Source: Moniliophthora roreri
Taxonomy: Eukaryota; Basidiomycota; Agaricomycetes; Agaricales; Marasmiaceae
Direction of reading: 5' to 3'
DNA length: 64,000 bases
NCBI GenBank assembly: GCA_001466705.2
Contig: LATX02000179.1
Span: 372,001-436,000, forward strand
Positions 1-14,194 of the stretch are shown one piece after another; positions within the stretch are counted from its first letter, which is position 1; each line of letters starts with the position of its first letter. The notes under the pieces were generated by a model. That model was not told the origin of the DNA, did no database searches, and saw only the letters and a program-made list of their open reading frames with translations. The position numbers and the translations under genes are program-made.

Positions 1-2084
1 GCAGTATCTGTCATACTCGCTCATACCGTTCTGCTGGAGGAAGTCATCCTTCAACATGCGGGCGACTTCGAGGGTAATCTTGTCGTTCTCTCCCAAAGCA
101 CTCTTTCCGACAAGCTGTACAATCTCGGCAAGGTCCTCCTCCTTCTGCAAGATCTCCTTGGTTTTCGTCCGAAGTTCGACAAACCCTGGTTCGGTGTTTT
201 CATAATAGGGCTCGAGGACTTTGGTGTATTTGGAATAGGAGACGGACCAGTTAACTGAAGGGAAGTGTTTGCGCTGCGCGAGCTTCTTATCAAGGCCCCA
301 GAAGACCTGGACGATACTGAGTGTGGCAGAGGTGACGGGATCTGAGAAGTCACCACCGGGGGGCGATACACTATCGAGCATTCACTTGAGTAGGCAACTC
401 TCGCAAATGATATCGTGACTTACGCTCCGACAATTGAAACTGTTCCTTGCCGTTGAGGATTGCCGAGGCATACAACCTTGCCAGCACGTTCGTAAAAGCT
501 GGCCAACTTGGTTCCCAGATAGGCCGGATAACCGGAGTCAGCAGGCATTTCGGCAAGACGACCTGAAATTTCACGAAGCGCCTCAGCCCAACGTGAAGTA
601 GAGTCGGCCATCATGGCGACGTTGGATCCTTGGTCACGGAAATACTCTGATAGCGTAATACCGGTATAAATAGAAGCTTCACGGGCCGCAACAGGCATGT
701 TCGAGGTGTTTGCGACCAAGGTGGTACGTTTCATAATAGGTTCTTGTCGGTCACCAATTTCCATAGTAAGTTCAGGAAACTAGAAAGATATGAGTCATGG
801 GCCTCCGTTCATGATTGATTCTTACCTCCATCAACACTTCAGCCATCTGTGAAGTGCCGTATTAATATGTGGATTACAGCGCAGGTCCAGTGACACACCT
901 CGTTACCGCGTTCACCACAACCGACATAGACAATGATGTCGCTGTTCGAGAATTTGGATAAAGCTTGAGAAATCACTGTCTTTCCGCATCCAAAGGCTCC
1001 GGGGATGGAAGTGGTACCGCCCTGTACACATCTGACAGATCATGAATTGTAATTCTCCGAATAGTGAGTAACGAGATGACGTACGGGAAAAGGGCATCGA
1101 GGATACGTTGGCCGGTGAGCAACGGATGGTCGGCAGTTTGTTTCTCAGAAACTGGACGTGGAGCACGAACGGGCCAAAGCTGCATCATGGTATGCTTAGC
1201 TGTTTTGCCCTCAAACTCTGTCTCCAGTACGACATCCTAAACCTGGATCAGTAATTTTGGCACATAGAGGATAGCGAAACACATACATCAACAGCATAGC
1301 TACCTTTCTCGGCGATGTGAGTGATCGTGCCCAAAGCGCGGGGCGAAAGCATAATCTTGTGATTATCGACCAACGAGTTTTCGTATACACTACCAAACAT
1401 GTCTCCTCCAGATATGTGATCGCCAACCTATAACACCGACGACTGAGCGTGGCATATCGAGCACTTGGTGATAGGACCCACCTTAAAGGAGGCTGGATTG
1501 AAGTCCCACTTCAATGAACGATCAAGCGCGTCAGTGTTAATACCGCGAGGGATGTAAATGGACTTGGACAATTCTTGGATGGACTGTACAACTTTAGATT
1601 AGACGTGCTGGATGCCGGAGAGTCGATATGAAAAGCGTACTCTAAGAGGACGTTGAATGCCATCGACGATGTTTCCCATCAGTCCTGAGCATTGATAAGC
1701 AAGTAAAAACTAAAAAGCAACAAATGGACTCACCGGGACCTAGCTCAACACTAAGGGGTTTTCCTGTTCGCAAGACAGGATCACCGACAGTAACACCAGA
1801 CGTCTCTTCGTAGACTTGGATTGTGGCCTTATCCGACTCAATACGAATGACCTCTGGTAGATTTATATTGTTAAAGCAGGTTCCAATCAATCAAAAGCTA
1901 TCTGCATACCTCCTACCAGCTCATCATGACCGACCCGGACAAGCTCGTACATGGCAGCACCGACCATGTTCTCAGCGATGACTACAGGACCGGAGACGCC
2001 ATAGACCTGACCGAATCTACTTTCGCGATCTTCATCTCTAACCTTGAGAAGGTCTCGTTTGGCATTCTGAAGGGCACCGGCCAT
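1..2084 (-). CDS. VMA1: V-type H+-ATPase catalytic subunit A (C-terminus cut by window edge)
   Basis: Catalytic A subunit of the vacuolar proton pump V1 sector; it hydrolyses ATP to acidify the vacuole and endomembranes. Ten exons join cleanly with GT-AG: 2084-1910, 1853-1734, 1684-1641, 1583-1482, 1427-1287, 1236-1085, 1031-899, 846-826, 779-424, 370-1. The reading runs from [11 protein letters not shown] through the barrel domain ([34 protein letters not shown]), the P-loop [17 protein letters not shown], the [14 protein letters not shown] helix and [16 protein letters not shown], to [12 protein letters not shown] at the edge; about the last 60-70 residues of a roughly 615-residue family are missing. 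Exon 8 is only 21 bp (MAEVLME) and is needed to join GNE to FPEL. No intein is present between the P-loop and GNE, where yeast VMA1 carries one. The start is the first ATG in frame. Identification is near certain. Confidence 0.96.
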
Positions 2085-2234
2085 TGCAGTTCAGAGGATA
2101 ATGACGATTCAGGAGTTCTGTGCTCACTCAATCATTTCGGCAATTTCCGACTTTCTCACGTGCTACAGCGACGCGTCAGATTCGCCTCTGTAGCTTGCGT
2201 CAACTACTGCACTTTCTACCAGACTACGACCACA
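2085..2234. promoter_or_regulatory. Shared divergent promoter VMA1 / RPT1
   Basis: Only 150 bp separate the two start codons, which point away from each other. No clear TATA box is seen; the stretch includes a CG-containing segment around 2170-2200. Both genes encode broadly expressed AAA/rotary ATPase subunits, so a bidirectional housekeeping promoter is the simple inference. Confidence 0.6.
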
Positions 2235-4218
<1,984 letters not shown>

Positions 4219-4409
4219 CGCATCATGTACTATGTACCGTATCATAGAACCTCTACATAATCTGCGGATTTCGTTGTGTGAATACTTCCAAAAGAACTTC
4301 GCATTTTGCAGGTCGCGTCTATTGTGAGCTATATGTCACCGTCAACAAAATGATAGATTTCTTTCAATTACCGCTCAGAGCTACCTTCCATATAAAGTTG
4401 GATTTGTGT
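4219..4409. other. Convergent 3' intergenic spacer
   Basis: 191 bp between the stop of RPT1 and the stop of the minus-strand phosphoglucomutase. AT-rich, with no coding signal; expected to hold both polyadenylation regions. Confidence 0.6.
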
Positions 4410-7328
4410 CTACGAATGACCAAGGTTGTTCTTATCGGCTTCCATCCAGACAGTCCCTAATTCCTGTACCACTTTTGACAATAATTGAGCAATGTCTTGC
4501 TTGTCCTTGCCACATCCTTCAAGATAGTATTTAATCTAGAATACGAGACGTCAGGGTCAAAATGAATAATTTTGCAAGTCCTCAAACCTTTGGTTCCGTG
4601 CCGCTAGTCCTGTAATACCTGATCAGCACACATCCTACACTGTGAACAGATTACAATGCACCTCATTGTGAGTACAATCTTGCTTCTATCAGAATCTCTC
4701 TGTGCTCTGAATTGAATCATATGGCCAGATGAAATAGGGAGGTGTGGCTCGTAGGTCGGGGGGTTAGTGCTATCGTAACCTGTCGTCAGATCAACTACAC
4801 TGGTAACACGCAGCCCAGCTATCTCTTGAGGGTAGGTACAATCTTTCAATTCAGAGCCACTGGACACCTTATTGTTCTATTCAGTGAATGCCAGACCAAA
4901 GATAACGAGGCGCACATTATAGTTCCGTATTCTCTTGAATATCCTATCAATTGTAGTGGGTTCCCTGCAGATGAAGTAGCTGTTGCTTGTCTGTGGAGCA
5001 TTAGCTTTGGACTGCAATCTCCCAATAAACTTACCATAAAGTAACCATATCTTTCAAAGTTTGGAAAGTAAGATATTACATTGCCATACACATCTTTCCT
5101 CGATTCTTACCGTTCATAGAGATCATCCAAGTAGGACTTCACGCTCTGACCTTGAGCTCTCAGAATCTGAGCAATCTGCACAAACATTACCTGACGGAGG
5201 AGTTGAGATTGTCAGTCCCTTCAAGAGAACAAAAATTGCACCTACGGTAGCGGCAACGCCATCTTTGTCCCGGACATCTGATCCGAACATGAAGCCAATA
5301 GCCTCTTCGTATCCAAATGGAACATGATACCCTTGCTTGACAAGATCCAAGGCCATATTTCCAATGTACTTGAATCCTGAGTTCAAACTTTTTGAATACT
5401 GGCACAATATAGTTTGATCACTGGCCTACCGGTCAGGCATTCGACAAATTTGAACCCCTCGCGCTCGGCAATAGCTTCTATCATCTTTGAGCTAACTGTA
5501 GAGGCGACCATGGCAAGTTTTTTCAGAGGTTCAGTAGCCTCAGACCGAAAAGCATCAAATATGTGCCCAGCGAAGATGACGCCGAGTTGATCCCCGGTGA
5601 ATTTTACCCACTCGCCGCTCATTCTGCAATATTCTGTGTAAAAGAGAAGTTTAGAGAAAAAAATATCCATGCTTACTGTTTCTCAGCAGCTGAAAACCGA
5701 TCCGCATCAGGATCCTGAGCAAGCACGTAACTTGCATTCTTAGCGTCTGCGGTAGCCAAAGCCAGATCCTGGAGATGACAGATGAAGAAAAATGTAGATC
5801 AGTGTTGAGAAAAACTCACTAAAGCACCTGTTCGGAGTCACACTCATTAGTACTGCAGCACGTAAAGACAGGTCAGGCACACCTTTCTCCTCTGGATTGG
5901 GGTATGCTACAGTAGGAAAATCAGGGTCCGGGTTTTGTTGTTCGACAACGGGAATGATAGTGACGTGTCGGAAGTTTTCTAAAGCTTTGGAAACGAACGG
6001 GTGTCCGACACCGTGCATTGAAGTGTTGACAAAGGTGATATTCGTTGCATCAACTTCAGGCCTATAAGGACGCTGTGAGAAGCAGAACAGTCTGCTAAAA
6101 ACGGCCTGTTCATACCAAGGGAGCTTGAGGTCGGCGAGACACTCAAAATAAACTTTCTTCATGTCCTGAGTGACGTCTAGACAGTCGGGCGAAGATCGGA
6201 CGAGATCAGCAGACCAAGTTTTCGGGACCAGATTAGCTAGGATGGCGTCTGATATTCCTTTATCATGCGGTCCGATAATCTTGAGCGGCCAAGTCAAACC
6301 TGGAGCTGATTAACAAGTTGGGTACGGTTCGCACCTGGACTGCATTTTCCCAGTAAACCTTGAGAAGACGTCAATAAGAAACAGTTCGGCAAAAAGCTGT
6401 CAGTCGGTACCTTGTAACCATTATCATCCTGAGAGCACTCCTTCAGCTAAACAAAGACGGATGACATAGGTCACTCACTTTCGGGTTATGACTAGCTATT
6501 GAACGTCATTAGTTCCTATGCGTTCATTCCAGGATGTGAATCACACCAGTTATCATAACACCACAAGCTGCATTGAGACGTTTTACACTAAAAGGAACTC
6601 TACCGAGGGCTCAGCCCCAGGTAGAACGAGAATAGTTGAGCATGTAAAGACCCACAATGGTGTATGAACAAGGCCACGGTGCAAATATACCTTTACTCCT
6701 TCTGCCAAGAACGTAGCCGCTGTGAGCTGCGCCCATCGTTCTGAATGATGACGATGATCATGTCCGACGACGATACCCCTCGATGTAGCATCCTTCACGA
6801 CATCAAGTACATAGCGACACAGACCCTGTCCACATATAGCGTATAGTAACCATTGATGAGGCAGATTTTGCGGTGAGTACACACCTGAGAAGTTTGTATG
6901 ATGATCAGGTCTTGTTTTGGGGGGAAGGGGTTAGTATGATGAAATGATGTTCAACGACTTTCAGCCCACACCATTCATACGAGACCAGCCGGCCTCCATC
7001 TTTTCGCGAAGTCCTGGGAAGATCTCAGTAGCAGCATCACATAGTCCAACACCAAAAGTTACCCGCAGTTCCGAATTCAATACGACGTCTGGAAGTTGTC
7101 CCTTCATCAGTCAGTTCAAGAAGTTACTACTATAAATCGCTGCATCGCACCTCATACGCCGTTCCAGTTCCTTCGTGTCCCTCTTGTCCCATAATCGTTG
7201 AATCTCATCCCGAGTTTGCTCGTTCTATTCATGCCTATCAGCGCCGGCGCATTCGAAGATGGCCAAGAACCGACCCGATCCATTGCTAGCCAATTCTGAA
7301 CTAATTCTTGTAGATCCAAAGCCTCCAT
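4410..7328 (-). CDS. Phosphoglucomutase-2-type enzyme (phosphopentomutase / phosphoribomutase)
   Basis: Alpha-D-phosphohexomutase superfamily member of the animal PGM2 / yeast PGM3 (PRM15) type, which interconverts ribose-1-P and ribose-5-P (and less well glucose phosphates). The start MEALDLQELVQNWLAMD at 7328 is followed by the spliced NEQTRDEIQRLWDKRDTKEL and RRRIEFGTAGLREKMEAGWSRMN, the family N-terminus. Key sites: catalytic-serine loop TASHNPK (about 6470-6560), KVYWENAVQ, metal loop DPDADRFSA (about 5690-5715) and substrate loop GYEEAIGF (about 5300). GYEEAIGF in place of the GEESFG of classical PGM1-type enzymes favours the PGM2/phosphopentomutase branch. The C-terminus, KYYLEGCGKDKQDIAQLL to the stop at 4410, fits. 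There are roughly a dozen introns; the first has a weak donor (GTCGGT). Enzyme class is sure; substrate preference is inferred from the loop. Confidence 0.9.
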
Positions 7329-7513
7329 ACGGATAAAGATCTGGCGTGAACTCGTTGGATTTGACTTGGACGGACAAGATACGACAAGATGGGGGTTAGT
7401 AACGATGATAAGCGCTGTTCGTGTAGCGCCCACAGCATTTTAAGTTGTGCGTGAGAGTTTGCGCATAACTACACCATTCCGCAACTAACTACCACATTCA
7501 GATACAAAACATT

Positions 7514-9026
7514 CTAAAGATTTAGTACGCCGTTTTCCAAGGGCAACCTCTGCATGAGTTTAGGATAAACGACCTCGGGAACACCAAAGGAAACGTCAAT
7601 CGCTCCTCCGATCCTCGAGTTTGCAGAGAACAGACGCAAGTGGTAACGAGATACCCCAGACGTATAGAACTTCGCATCTCGTGCTCCAAACATGATGTTT
7701 TGCCAGTTCAACCTCGAATAATTTAGCACAAGGACGAGACTTGGGGGTATTCTGAACTCACGAAATAGTGGAGTTGACTGAGAGAACTTGAGGATCAGAG
7801 CCAAAGTAGAACTGCTTGCCAGCATCAGCAGCAGCGGACATCAGGTATCCTGTCGTAGACATGTAGCCATCGACGTATTCGGCGTCACGGGCGGTGAGTA
7901 CTGATTGACGAATCAGCAATGCGATGTGAGCTACGTCGGTGATGTTCGATGTGTCAATGTCCTGAGTGGGTATCTGTAAAAGAGTAAATTAGAAAGCTGT
8001 TACTGAGAATCCATCCATCACCGCACAATGTAGATGGGGTTTCCGGCCAAATCTTGCGACGCCCATGGAGCTGACACGCTTCTCCACTGAGCGGCGTTTG
8101 TGATCCGTCGAATCGCATTTGATTTGCACCAGTTGAGGGTAGCAACGATGTAGGCTGTTAGACAGTCTTGCATTGAAAGTGCCACGCAGGATCCAACCGT
8201 TGCTTGCATGCTCTCCTTCAGCGCAGAGACCTTTGCTTTGAAAACAATAAAATGCACAGGAATGATGCGCTCTGCGCTATATTTCGCGATAAGAGAAGAG
8301 GGAACTGCTGCATTGCATACATGCGGCATCATCGGAGCAAATTTCGAAAGCGCTTCCTGAGAAGGGGGTCCAAAATCATGTTTTGAGAACAAGGGAGGAG
8401 GTGATGAAGATTCGATACTTTCGTAGAACTCCGACAAAGTCAGCATGAAACGCTTCAAGGTTGTCGCATCGCCTATCTTTCATGAGCATAGGGAAGAACA
8501 TACAGGTATTCTTTCGTACCCAGTACATGGTGCCAGCTTACCCCTATAGCGGTCATATCTCCACATAAAGTAAGCTTGAAATGTAGCAATGACCTATCAT
8601 GCAGGAATATTGATGAGGACTCGGGAAGAAGATCTGATAGATCAGCCTGGATGACGTTTTCGTTTAATGGCGGTAGGCAGTCGGATTTCTCAATTAAAAA
8701 GTGAACTGGTATCTCGGCTGTACAATCGATCTACGAATGCTGCACAATGAGAAGGGGCAAGTCAATAAAGTTAACGGAACACACCTTCCACCCTCGATCG
8801 TCTCGCTCTAGGCGTCCGCGAGTGGGCCAATAAATTGCCATTGACTTTGAAAGGGATTGACGGAAGAGGTCTACATTGAGACTTGTTGATATGACATGTA
8901 CATTCTTTATCTACAAACTTGACAGTGTCAGGTGTAAAACACTTTGCAGGTCTGAGGGGCGAGTTGAATAGGGCGCACGAACGTCATCCACAGGTCATAA
9001 TTCGCTAGACGTAAAGTCGCCGCCAT
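7514..9026 (-). CDS. BAHD-like acyltransferase (transferase family, PF02458 type)
   Basis: CoA-dependent acyltransferases of this fold move acyl groups onto alcohols or amines of secondary metabolites. Spliced from MAATLRLANYDLWMT, the protein has the family N-terminal helix LFRQSLSKSMAIYWPTRGRLERDDRGWK, then FKLTLCGDMTAIGVSWHHVLGD, where an intron splits the catalytic HxxxD motif (HVLGD), the mid segment KAKVSALKESMQATVGSCVALSMQDCLTAYIVATLN, and a C-terminus (NWQNIMFGARDAKFY ... LPLENGVLNL). The structural DFGWG motif of plant BAHD enzymes is not seen; GGAIDVSFGVPE stands near that position. Length, about 440 residues, is normal. It lies upstream of the phosphoglucomutase on the same strand, with no functional link evident. 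The substrate cannot be predicted. Confidence 0.78.
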
Positions 9027-10224
9027 CTTGAGTAGGGTACTTGATAGATAGCGAGAACAGGAAGCTCAGTCAGAGGTGGAGCACGTTGAAAGAACGGGAG
9101 TCACCACTGTTCTGTGTTGCAGAAGCGGTAGCACGTTTAACATTCCCACGATACCAAACGTTCTTTGACTTCGAATTTGACGCTAAGATGCTAATCGCTA
9201 ATCCCAAGACTCACTTTCTGGATCTTCCATTTTCTAGATCTAGATGCTTAAAGCTAAGAGCGCCTAAGAGAATCCGAGGCCCTTAAGCAAGCCCCAGTGG
9301 GACTGGCAGGGAGAGTCGGTATCTTGCCTTTCAGTTCTGTACCATTCTGACATTTACAATTCAAGAATGCCTCCGACTGGCTCGTGCTGCGCTAGCAACC
9401 AATCGTTTCTCAAGCTTATTCTTCCCTGTCTGTAATTCAGGTTCTAGGTCTCAAAACATGGCGTACCGGTGTTTCGTATCTTGTGCTATGTGACATCCAG
9501 TGTTTCGTACCTGTCCACATGTGTTGGCATCCCCCACTGGTTTTCCGTGATTTTGGTCCATCAGATGTCCGTGTTCAATCAGCAACCAGATGAACTGCTG
9601 ATACTCACAAGATCTCACTATTTTCGGTTTGCAGTTCCACCCAAAAACACAATGGAGCTCGGAGCAGACGGCTGGTCAGTCTAATAATAACTAGCGTGCC
9701 CGAAGAGGCTACGCGACCGGCTATTGACCTCACACTGGCGTAAACTCCGGTTGTCCCGGTTACGCTGAAGAACATATCACAATTCTCATGGACACCTTAG
9801 AACAAAAGGCGGAGACATATTGATGATAGACTTCCAGCCAGTCCCCTCCCACTCCTCGCACTCGTCTTTGGGCTATTCAACTCCCATCCACGTCACTTCG
9901 ACATGATTCCATCTCAGACTAGCTAGCACCGCCAGCTTTTCATGATCTTTTTCAGCGCTTCCTCCATCGACATCAGCCAAGCCAAGGATACCAAGACAAT
10001 CTAGACCAGTTGTAACCTCCCTCCCCGCGATTCGCCATCAGGTTCAACGCTACGATTTACCGCTGAATTGCTACCTGGTCGCGATAGGTGCATTTGGCCA
10101 CATGAGATGAAACGGCCTACACATATCTGCCAAGGGAATACTTCACTCCAACCAATAGTAAATGTCATGGTCCGAAAGAGCGGAACGCAGGCTTTGCAAA
10201 GACTCAAAGTCTCAAACGTTCCTT
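9027..10224. other. Long divergent intergenic region
   Basis: About 1.2 kb between the acyltransferase start and the TATA box of the carbonic anhydrase. Short open frames here (for example 9041-9286 and 9469-9684) show no family resemblance or splice-consistent continuation. I see no gene; it is presumably upstream control sequence for both flanking genes. Confidence 0.5.
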
Positions 10225-10428
10225 TATAAAGAGTGCATCTACGATTTTGAATCATTCACTTCTCTTCCCCGACTTTGTTTTCCCTCAATTCCTGCAAGCG
10301 CCGGTCTTGCCTTTCATCTCTTCTTTCTTCGTTACTTGTATCCGAGGCTGGTCTCGTTCGTGCCTTCTCTCTCGCTTCTTTAATAGCCTTCACTACTTGC
10401 CCTTCCTTTTTCTTTTTTGCCTTTCAAA
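10225..10428 (+). promoter_or_regulatory. TATA box and CT-rich core promoter of the carbonic anhydrase gene
   Basis: TATAAA at 10225-10230 is followed by about 165 bp rich in C and T (about 10258-10428), running up to the start ATG at 10429. Pyrimidine-rich tracts ahead of the start are typical of strongly expressed basidiomycete genes. This also explains the overlapping pyrimidine-biased open frames at 10162-10553, which are not genes. Confidence 0.6.
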
Positions 10429-11785
10429 ATGTTTATTCGCAGCCTCCTGTTTGCTCTCGTCGTCACGGCCATCTCAGCGTCTGCCAACTGTATTCACGGA
10501 ACATCCCTACACCGCCGGCAGGTGACAGAGGAAGGCAAAGTCGAAGTCAGTAAATTCGGATACAGTGGGACGCAGGGGCCTGTCAACTGGGCGCAGTTGG
10601 ATCCTGCCAATGCTCAGTGCGCCACAAGCAAGGTCCAATCACCGATCGTTTTGGACAACACCATTTCAAAGGCGGCATCTGCGCCCAAGGTGGTGATTGA
10701 GAATGTAGAGGAGGCCGAGTTCGAGAATTTGGGCACCACTCTCGAGACGATCGTCACTGGTACGACTACGTTTGAAGGGAAGGACTTTACGCTTCAGCAG
10801 TTCCACCTTCACACGCCCAGTGAACACCGTATCAATGAAGAGTATTTCCCATTGGAAATGCACATGGTACGCCTGCCGAACTATTTCGCTTTCAGTACTG
10901 ACCAGGGTCCTTCCTTGTTTTTCCTAACAGGTTCATGAAGCAGAAGGTTTATCGGATACCTTGTATTTGTGCTGCCTCCTTTCTGACTCAATTTTTAGAT
11001 GGCTCTATCGCCGTCATTGCCGTTCCATTCCAGCTCACTGAGGATGGGTCAACCACGGAGCTACTAACATCCGTCATCGAGAACATCGACGACGTCAAGG
11101 AGCCGGGATCGGTTACGAAAACTGGAGCACTCAACTTCGAGGAGCTTGTTGACGCTATTCAGACGAAGCCTTTGTTCCAGTACACCGGCTCTTTGACCAC
11201 TCCTCCTTGTGCGGAAGGTCTGACGTTCCTCGTCGTGGAAGAACCTCTTCCATTGAACGTCAAGACCTACAACTCGTTGAAGGCCACGATCAAATTCAAC
11301 TCGAGGTACGCTCAGAACAATCTCGGGGAAGACAATCTGCTCGAAATCGCCGCGGTCGATGCCGTTCAAGCTAGTACGTCTATCGCAAATTTTTTCCTTT
11401 TTTCTCCGATAATAACACACTTTTACAAGAATGTGCTATCAACGGGACCCTCGTCGAAAACACCTCTTCTGCCGTCCATGAAACAAAAACAGCGGCAACC
11501 AGCAGTGCCGTCGAGCATAAGGCTACAACCACCTCCAGCACTGAACACAAGGCCACGGTTACTTCTAGTGCTGCCGAGCAAAAGGTAACGACCAAGGCCG
11601 AGGAGAAGACTGTTGAGGAAACGAAGACCACGGCTGCAGCAGCCCATGAGACAAAGTTAGCCATGGACCACGCTACGCCCGTCAACAATGACTCCCATAA
11701 GAGTGCTGAGGGCTCCGCTGATGTTGTATGCCAGGAGCAGTGCAAGAACAAGATGTGGAGAAGACGAGCTCCCCTTTCGGCGTAA
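10429..11785 (+). CDS. Secreted alpha-class carbonic anhydrase with Thr/Ser/Lys-rich C-terminal tail
   Basis: Zinc enzyme hydrating CO2 to bicarbonate, here predicted extracellular. Four exons: 10429-10866, 10931-10946, 10999-11373, 11430-11785 (394 residues). MFIRSLLFALVVTAISASA is a clear signal peptide. The domain begins FGYSGTQGPVNWAQL; zinc ligands lie in FHLHTPSEH and EMHMVHEAE, the latter created only by splicing in the 16-bp exon 2. QYTGSLTTPPCAEGLTFLV is the conserved C-terminal signature. After the domain comes a low-complexity tail of about 110 residues rich in T, S, K, A and E (for example KATTTSSTEHKATVTSS) ending CQEQCKNKMWRRRAPLSA; the tail may be O-glycosylated or wall-associated, which is inference. 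No C-terminal GPI-type hydrophobic segment is seen. Confidence 0.93.
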
Positions 11786-12017
11786 AGTGTCACCTCAAAC
11801 ATAGAGACGGATACCTTACCTGATACCACATACCTAAATTAATGTACTCTTTGCTGTATTAGTTAGGTTAACAGGGATACTTATATTGGGTAGATTATGT
11901 CGCAGATTCCAGAATGTGGCATGATTGCCGAACGCCGTGATCTATTAGATAGATTCAAAATTAGTCATCACAATCAGTTCAGTAAGATTTTCTTCCTGCC
12001 TTTTCCTCGGTACTGCC

Positions 12018-13930
12018 ATGGAGTTTGTTCCAGCACCTGCAGTTCACAGAGTGCTGTGTGCAGATTGCGGTGCGATTGCAATCGATTCCTTTCTGAATGA
12101 TAACTGATCTGTTTTACAGGCACACCAATCGTTCCCAACTCTGCGAATTTATGTGTAGCTTGCCTTAGAAACACGTTCGTATAGATTCTACGAAGGCTCG
12201 ACGAGAAAACTTATGGGAAACATAGGGTAGATGTGACTGAAGGAATACCGAAACAATGTATGTGCCCTTCTGATCGGTATCCAAGTTGAAGGTGCCGATG
12301 ACAGTTGTAGCTTCTCTTTCATATTGTCGCAATTGCGAACGCTTCTTGACTCCGCCACACGCGTGGGTCATCGCAAGGCCAGAGTCTCCCGAACTGCTTG
12401 CGATATGCTTGAAGAGACTGAAGGGATTGACTAAAGTACGACTAACGGATGCACATTTTATTTGGACCGAGCCTCATTCAAAGCGATTGAGGGTGTCGGT
12501 GACCATCCAAAAAGAGGTGCGTAGCACTTTACATCGCAACATAATTTATTTTCATTGAAATCCCAGGTTCTGACCAATACGATATTGGAACAAACTTTTG
12601 AAATCGAATATCTCGTTCAATACGGCCAATGTCCTGACTGTGCAAAGCTTGCCGCAAAAAATACTTGGAAAGCCCTCGTGCAAGTGCGACAGAAGGTTTC
12701 ACATAAGAGAACATTCTTGTTCTTGGAACAACTCATCCTCAAGCACAATGCTCAAAAGGACACGATATCGGTGAAGGAAGTGCGGGACGGATTAGATTTC
12801 TTTTATAGTTCGAGAAGTCATGCGATAAAAATGGTCGAGTTCCTCAATGGTGTTGTGCCCATCAAGTTCGCCTTACTTCCTCGCTCCTTTTTAGAATATC
12901 AAGCTCATGAGCCTGCTTCAGATCGAAATCATCGGAGCAGCTGCTTTCCGCCGATACCCACTCCAACACCGCCAACTTCAAATATACATATTCCGTCGAG
13001 ATCACACCCATCTGCAAAGATGACTTAATCTGTCTTCCTAAGCAGCTTGCGAGGCAACTTTCCAATATCTGTCCTTTGGTTGTGTGTACAAGGGTTGGAA
13101 ATTCCCTAACCTTTGTCGATCCAGCGACTCTTCAGCATACAGAAGTGACTGCGCCAGTGTACTGGCGCGCTCCTTTCGAGAGTCTGGCGAATGTGATGGA
13201 TCTCGTGGAATTCACAGTCCTAGACATTGAACCGGATTATAACCGTACGAAGGGGAAACACACCGTGGCGGATGCGCAGGTTGCTTTAGCTGGTGCATTC
13301 CGGTCCTCAAGCCATACGAAGGATGAAGATGGAATGGATTTTGAGAGTACAGGTCTCACTAACCAGATCTTCCACACTCGCACCCATCTAGGAAGTATTC
13401 TTCAACCAGGGGATACTGCCCTTGGTTATTTCCTCACCAACGCAAATTTCAACTCGGATGAGTTCGCTTCACTATCGTCTTCGAGAATACCTGACGTCAT
13501 CCTCGTCAAGAAGACTTATCCGAACCGACGGAAAAAGAACAAACCTAGGAACTGGAAATTGCGCAGTATCGGCAAAGAGGCGGGCGAGGAGGGTGAAACA
13601 GGAAGTGGTCGTGGTGTTGTTGGTAGGATGGGTGGACGAGATCAAAAGAAGGTGGAGGAGGATTACGAGCTGTTCCTTCGTGATCTAGAGGAAGACCCCG
13701 AAATGAGAGGAGCGGTTAATCTATACAAGACGACTACGGACGTGAAGATGAAGAGTGAAGATGCCGGCCTACGGAGGAATCAATACGCAATGGATGTTGA
13801 TGACCGTCAGGCAGCTGGAGAAGAAGAGGAAGGGGACGAGGCAGATTTCCCCGAGGTGCAACTAGATGAACTATTGGAAGGGTTCGATGAGATGACGTTG
13901 GGAACTGACGAGGTTGCGGAAGAGGTTTGA
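12018..13930 (+). CDS. NMD3: 60S ribosomal export protein NMD3
   Basis: Adaptor that binds the pre-60S subunit and recruits Crm1 for nuclear export. Spliced from MEFVPAPAVHRVLCADCG, it has the treble-CxxC N-terminal zinc region (CADCG, CVACLR, CRNCERF, CPDCAKLAA), the core with VEFTVLDIEPDYN, and the family signature YELFLRDLEEDPEMRGAVNLYK. The C-terminal acidic tail contains a leucine-type export signal, VQLDELLEGFDEMTL. An intron near 12870-12927 joins VVPIK to SKSSEQLLSADTHSNTANFKYTYSVEI, which restores continuity with the long last exon. Length is about 500 residues, as in yeast and animals. The start is the first ATG that keeps the CxxC frame. Confidence 0.95.
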
Positions 13931-14194
13931 TAAAGCCTAGGACCGCTTGATCATGTGTTAGATTCAGCTACTCATAATATTCACCTCGAAGTTCCCTCTT
14001 CAGTCACGGTGTAACAGAATACATGAAGGAGCCTTCTCGATCATCAGCAAAGGAAGAGGAGTTGAGTTCACGGTCCGGAAACGACAATGTGATCGTTCTT
14101 GGGACCTGATGTATTATAAGAAGTTTGCATATTCGGGCAAGGACAAATGTGATAAATAGATTAACCATGATGAAACCATTGCACAATAACTAAG
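13931..14194. other. Short intergenic spacer NMD3 - GH115
   Basis: 264 bp, AT-rich, holding the NMD3 3' end and the GH115 upstream region. No TATA box or coding signal could be picked out with confidence. Confidence 0.4.

Noticed and set aside
7329..7433. Upstream extension of the phosphoglucomutase start (MGATRTALIIV)
   Set aside because: In frame, but without similarity to the family N-terminus; MEALDLQELVQNWL at 7328 matches the family's first helix.
10162..10553. Overlapping hydrophobic open frames ahead of the carbonic anhydrase
   Set aside because: They are translations of the CT-rich promoter and of the signal-peptide exon in other frames.
11064..11829. Minus-strand frames with hydrophobic Val/Ser repeats opposite the carbonic anhydrase
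   Set aside because: Antisense of the Thr/Ser/Lys-rich tail; no start context or splice support.
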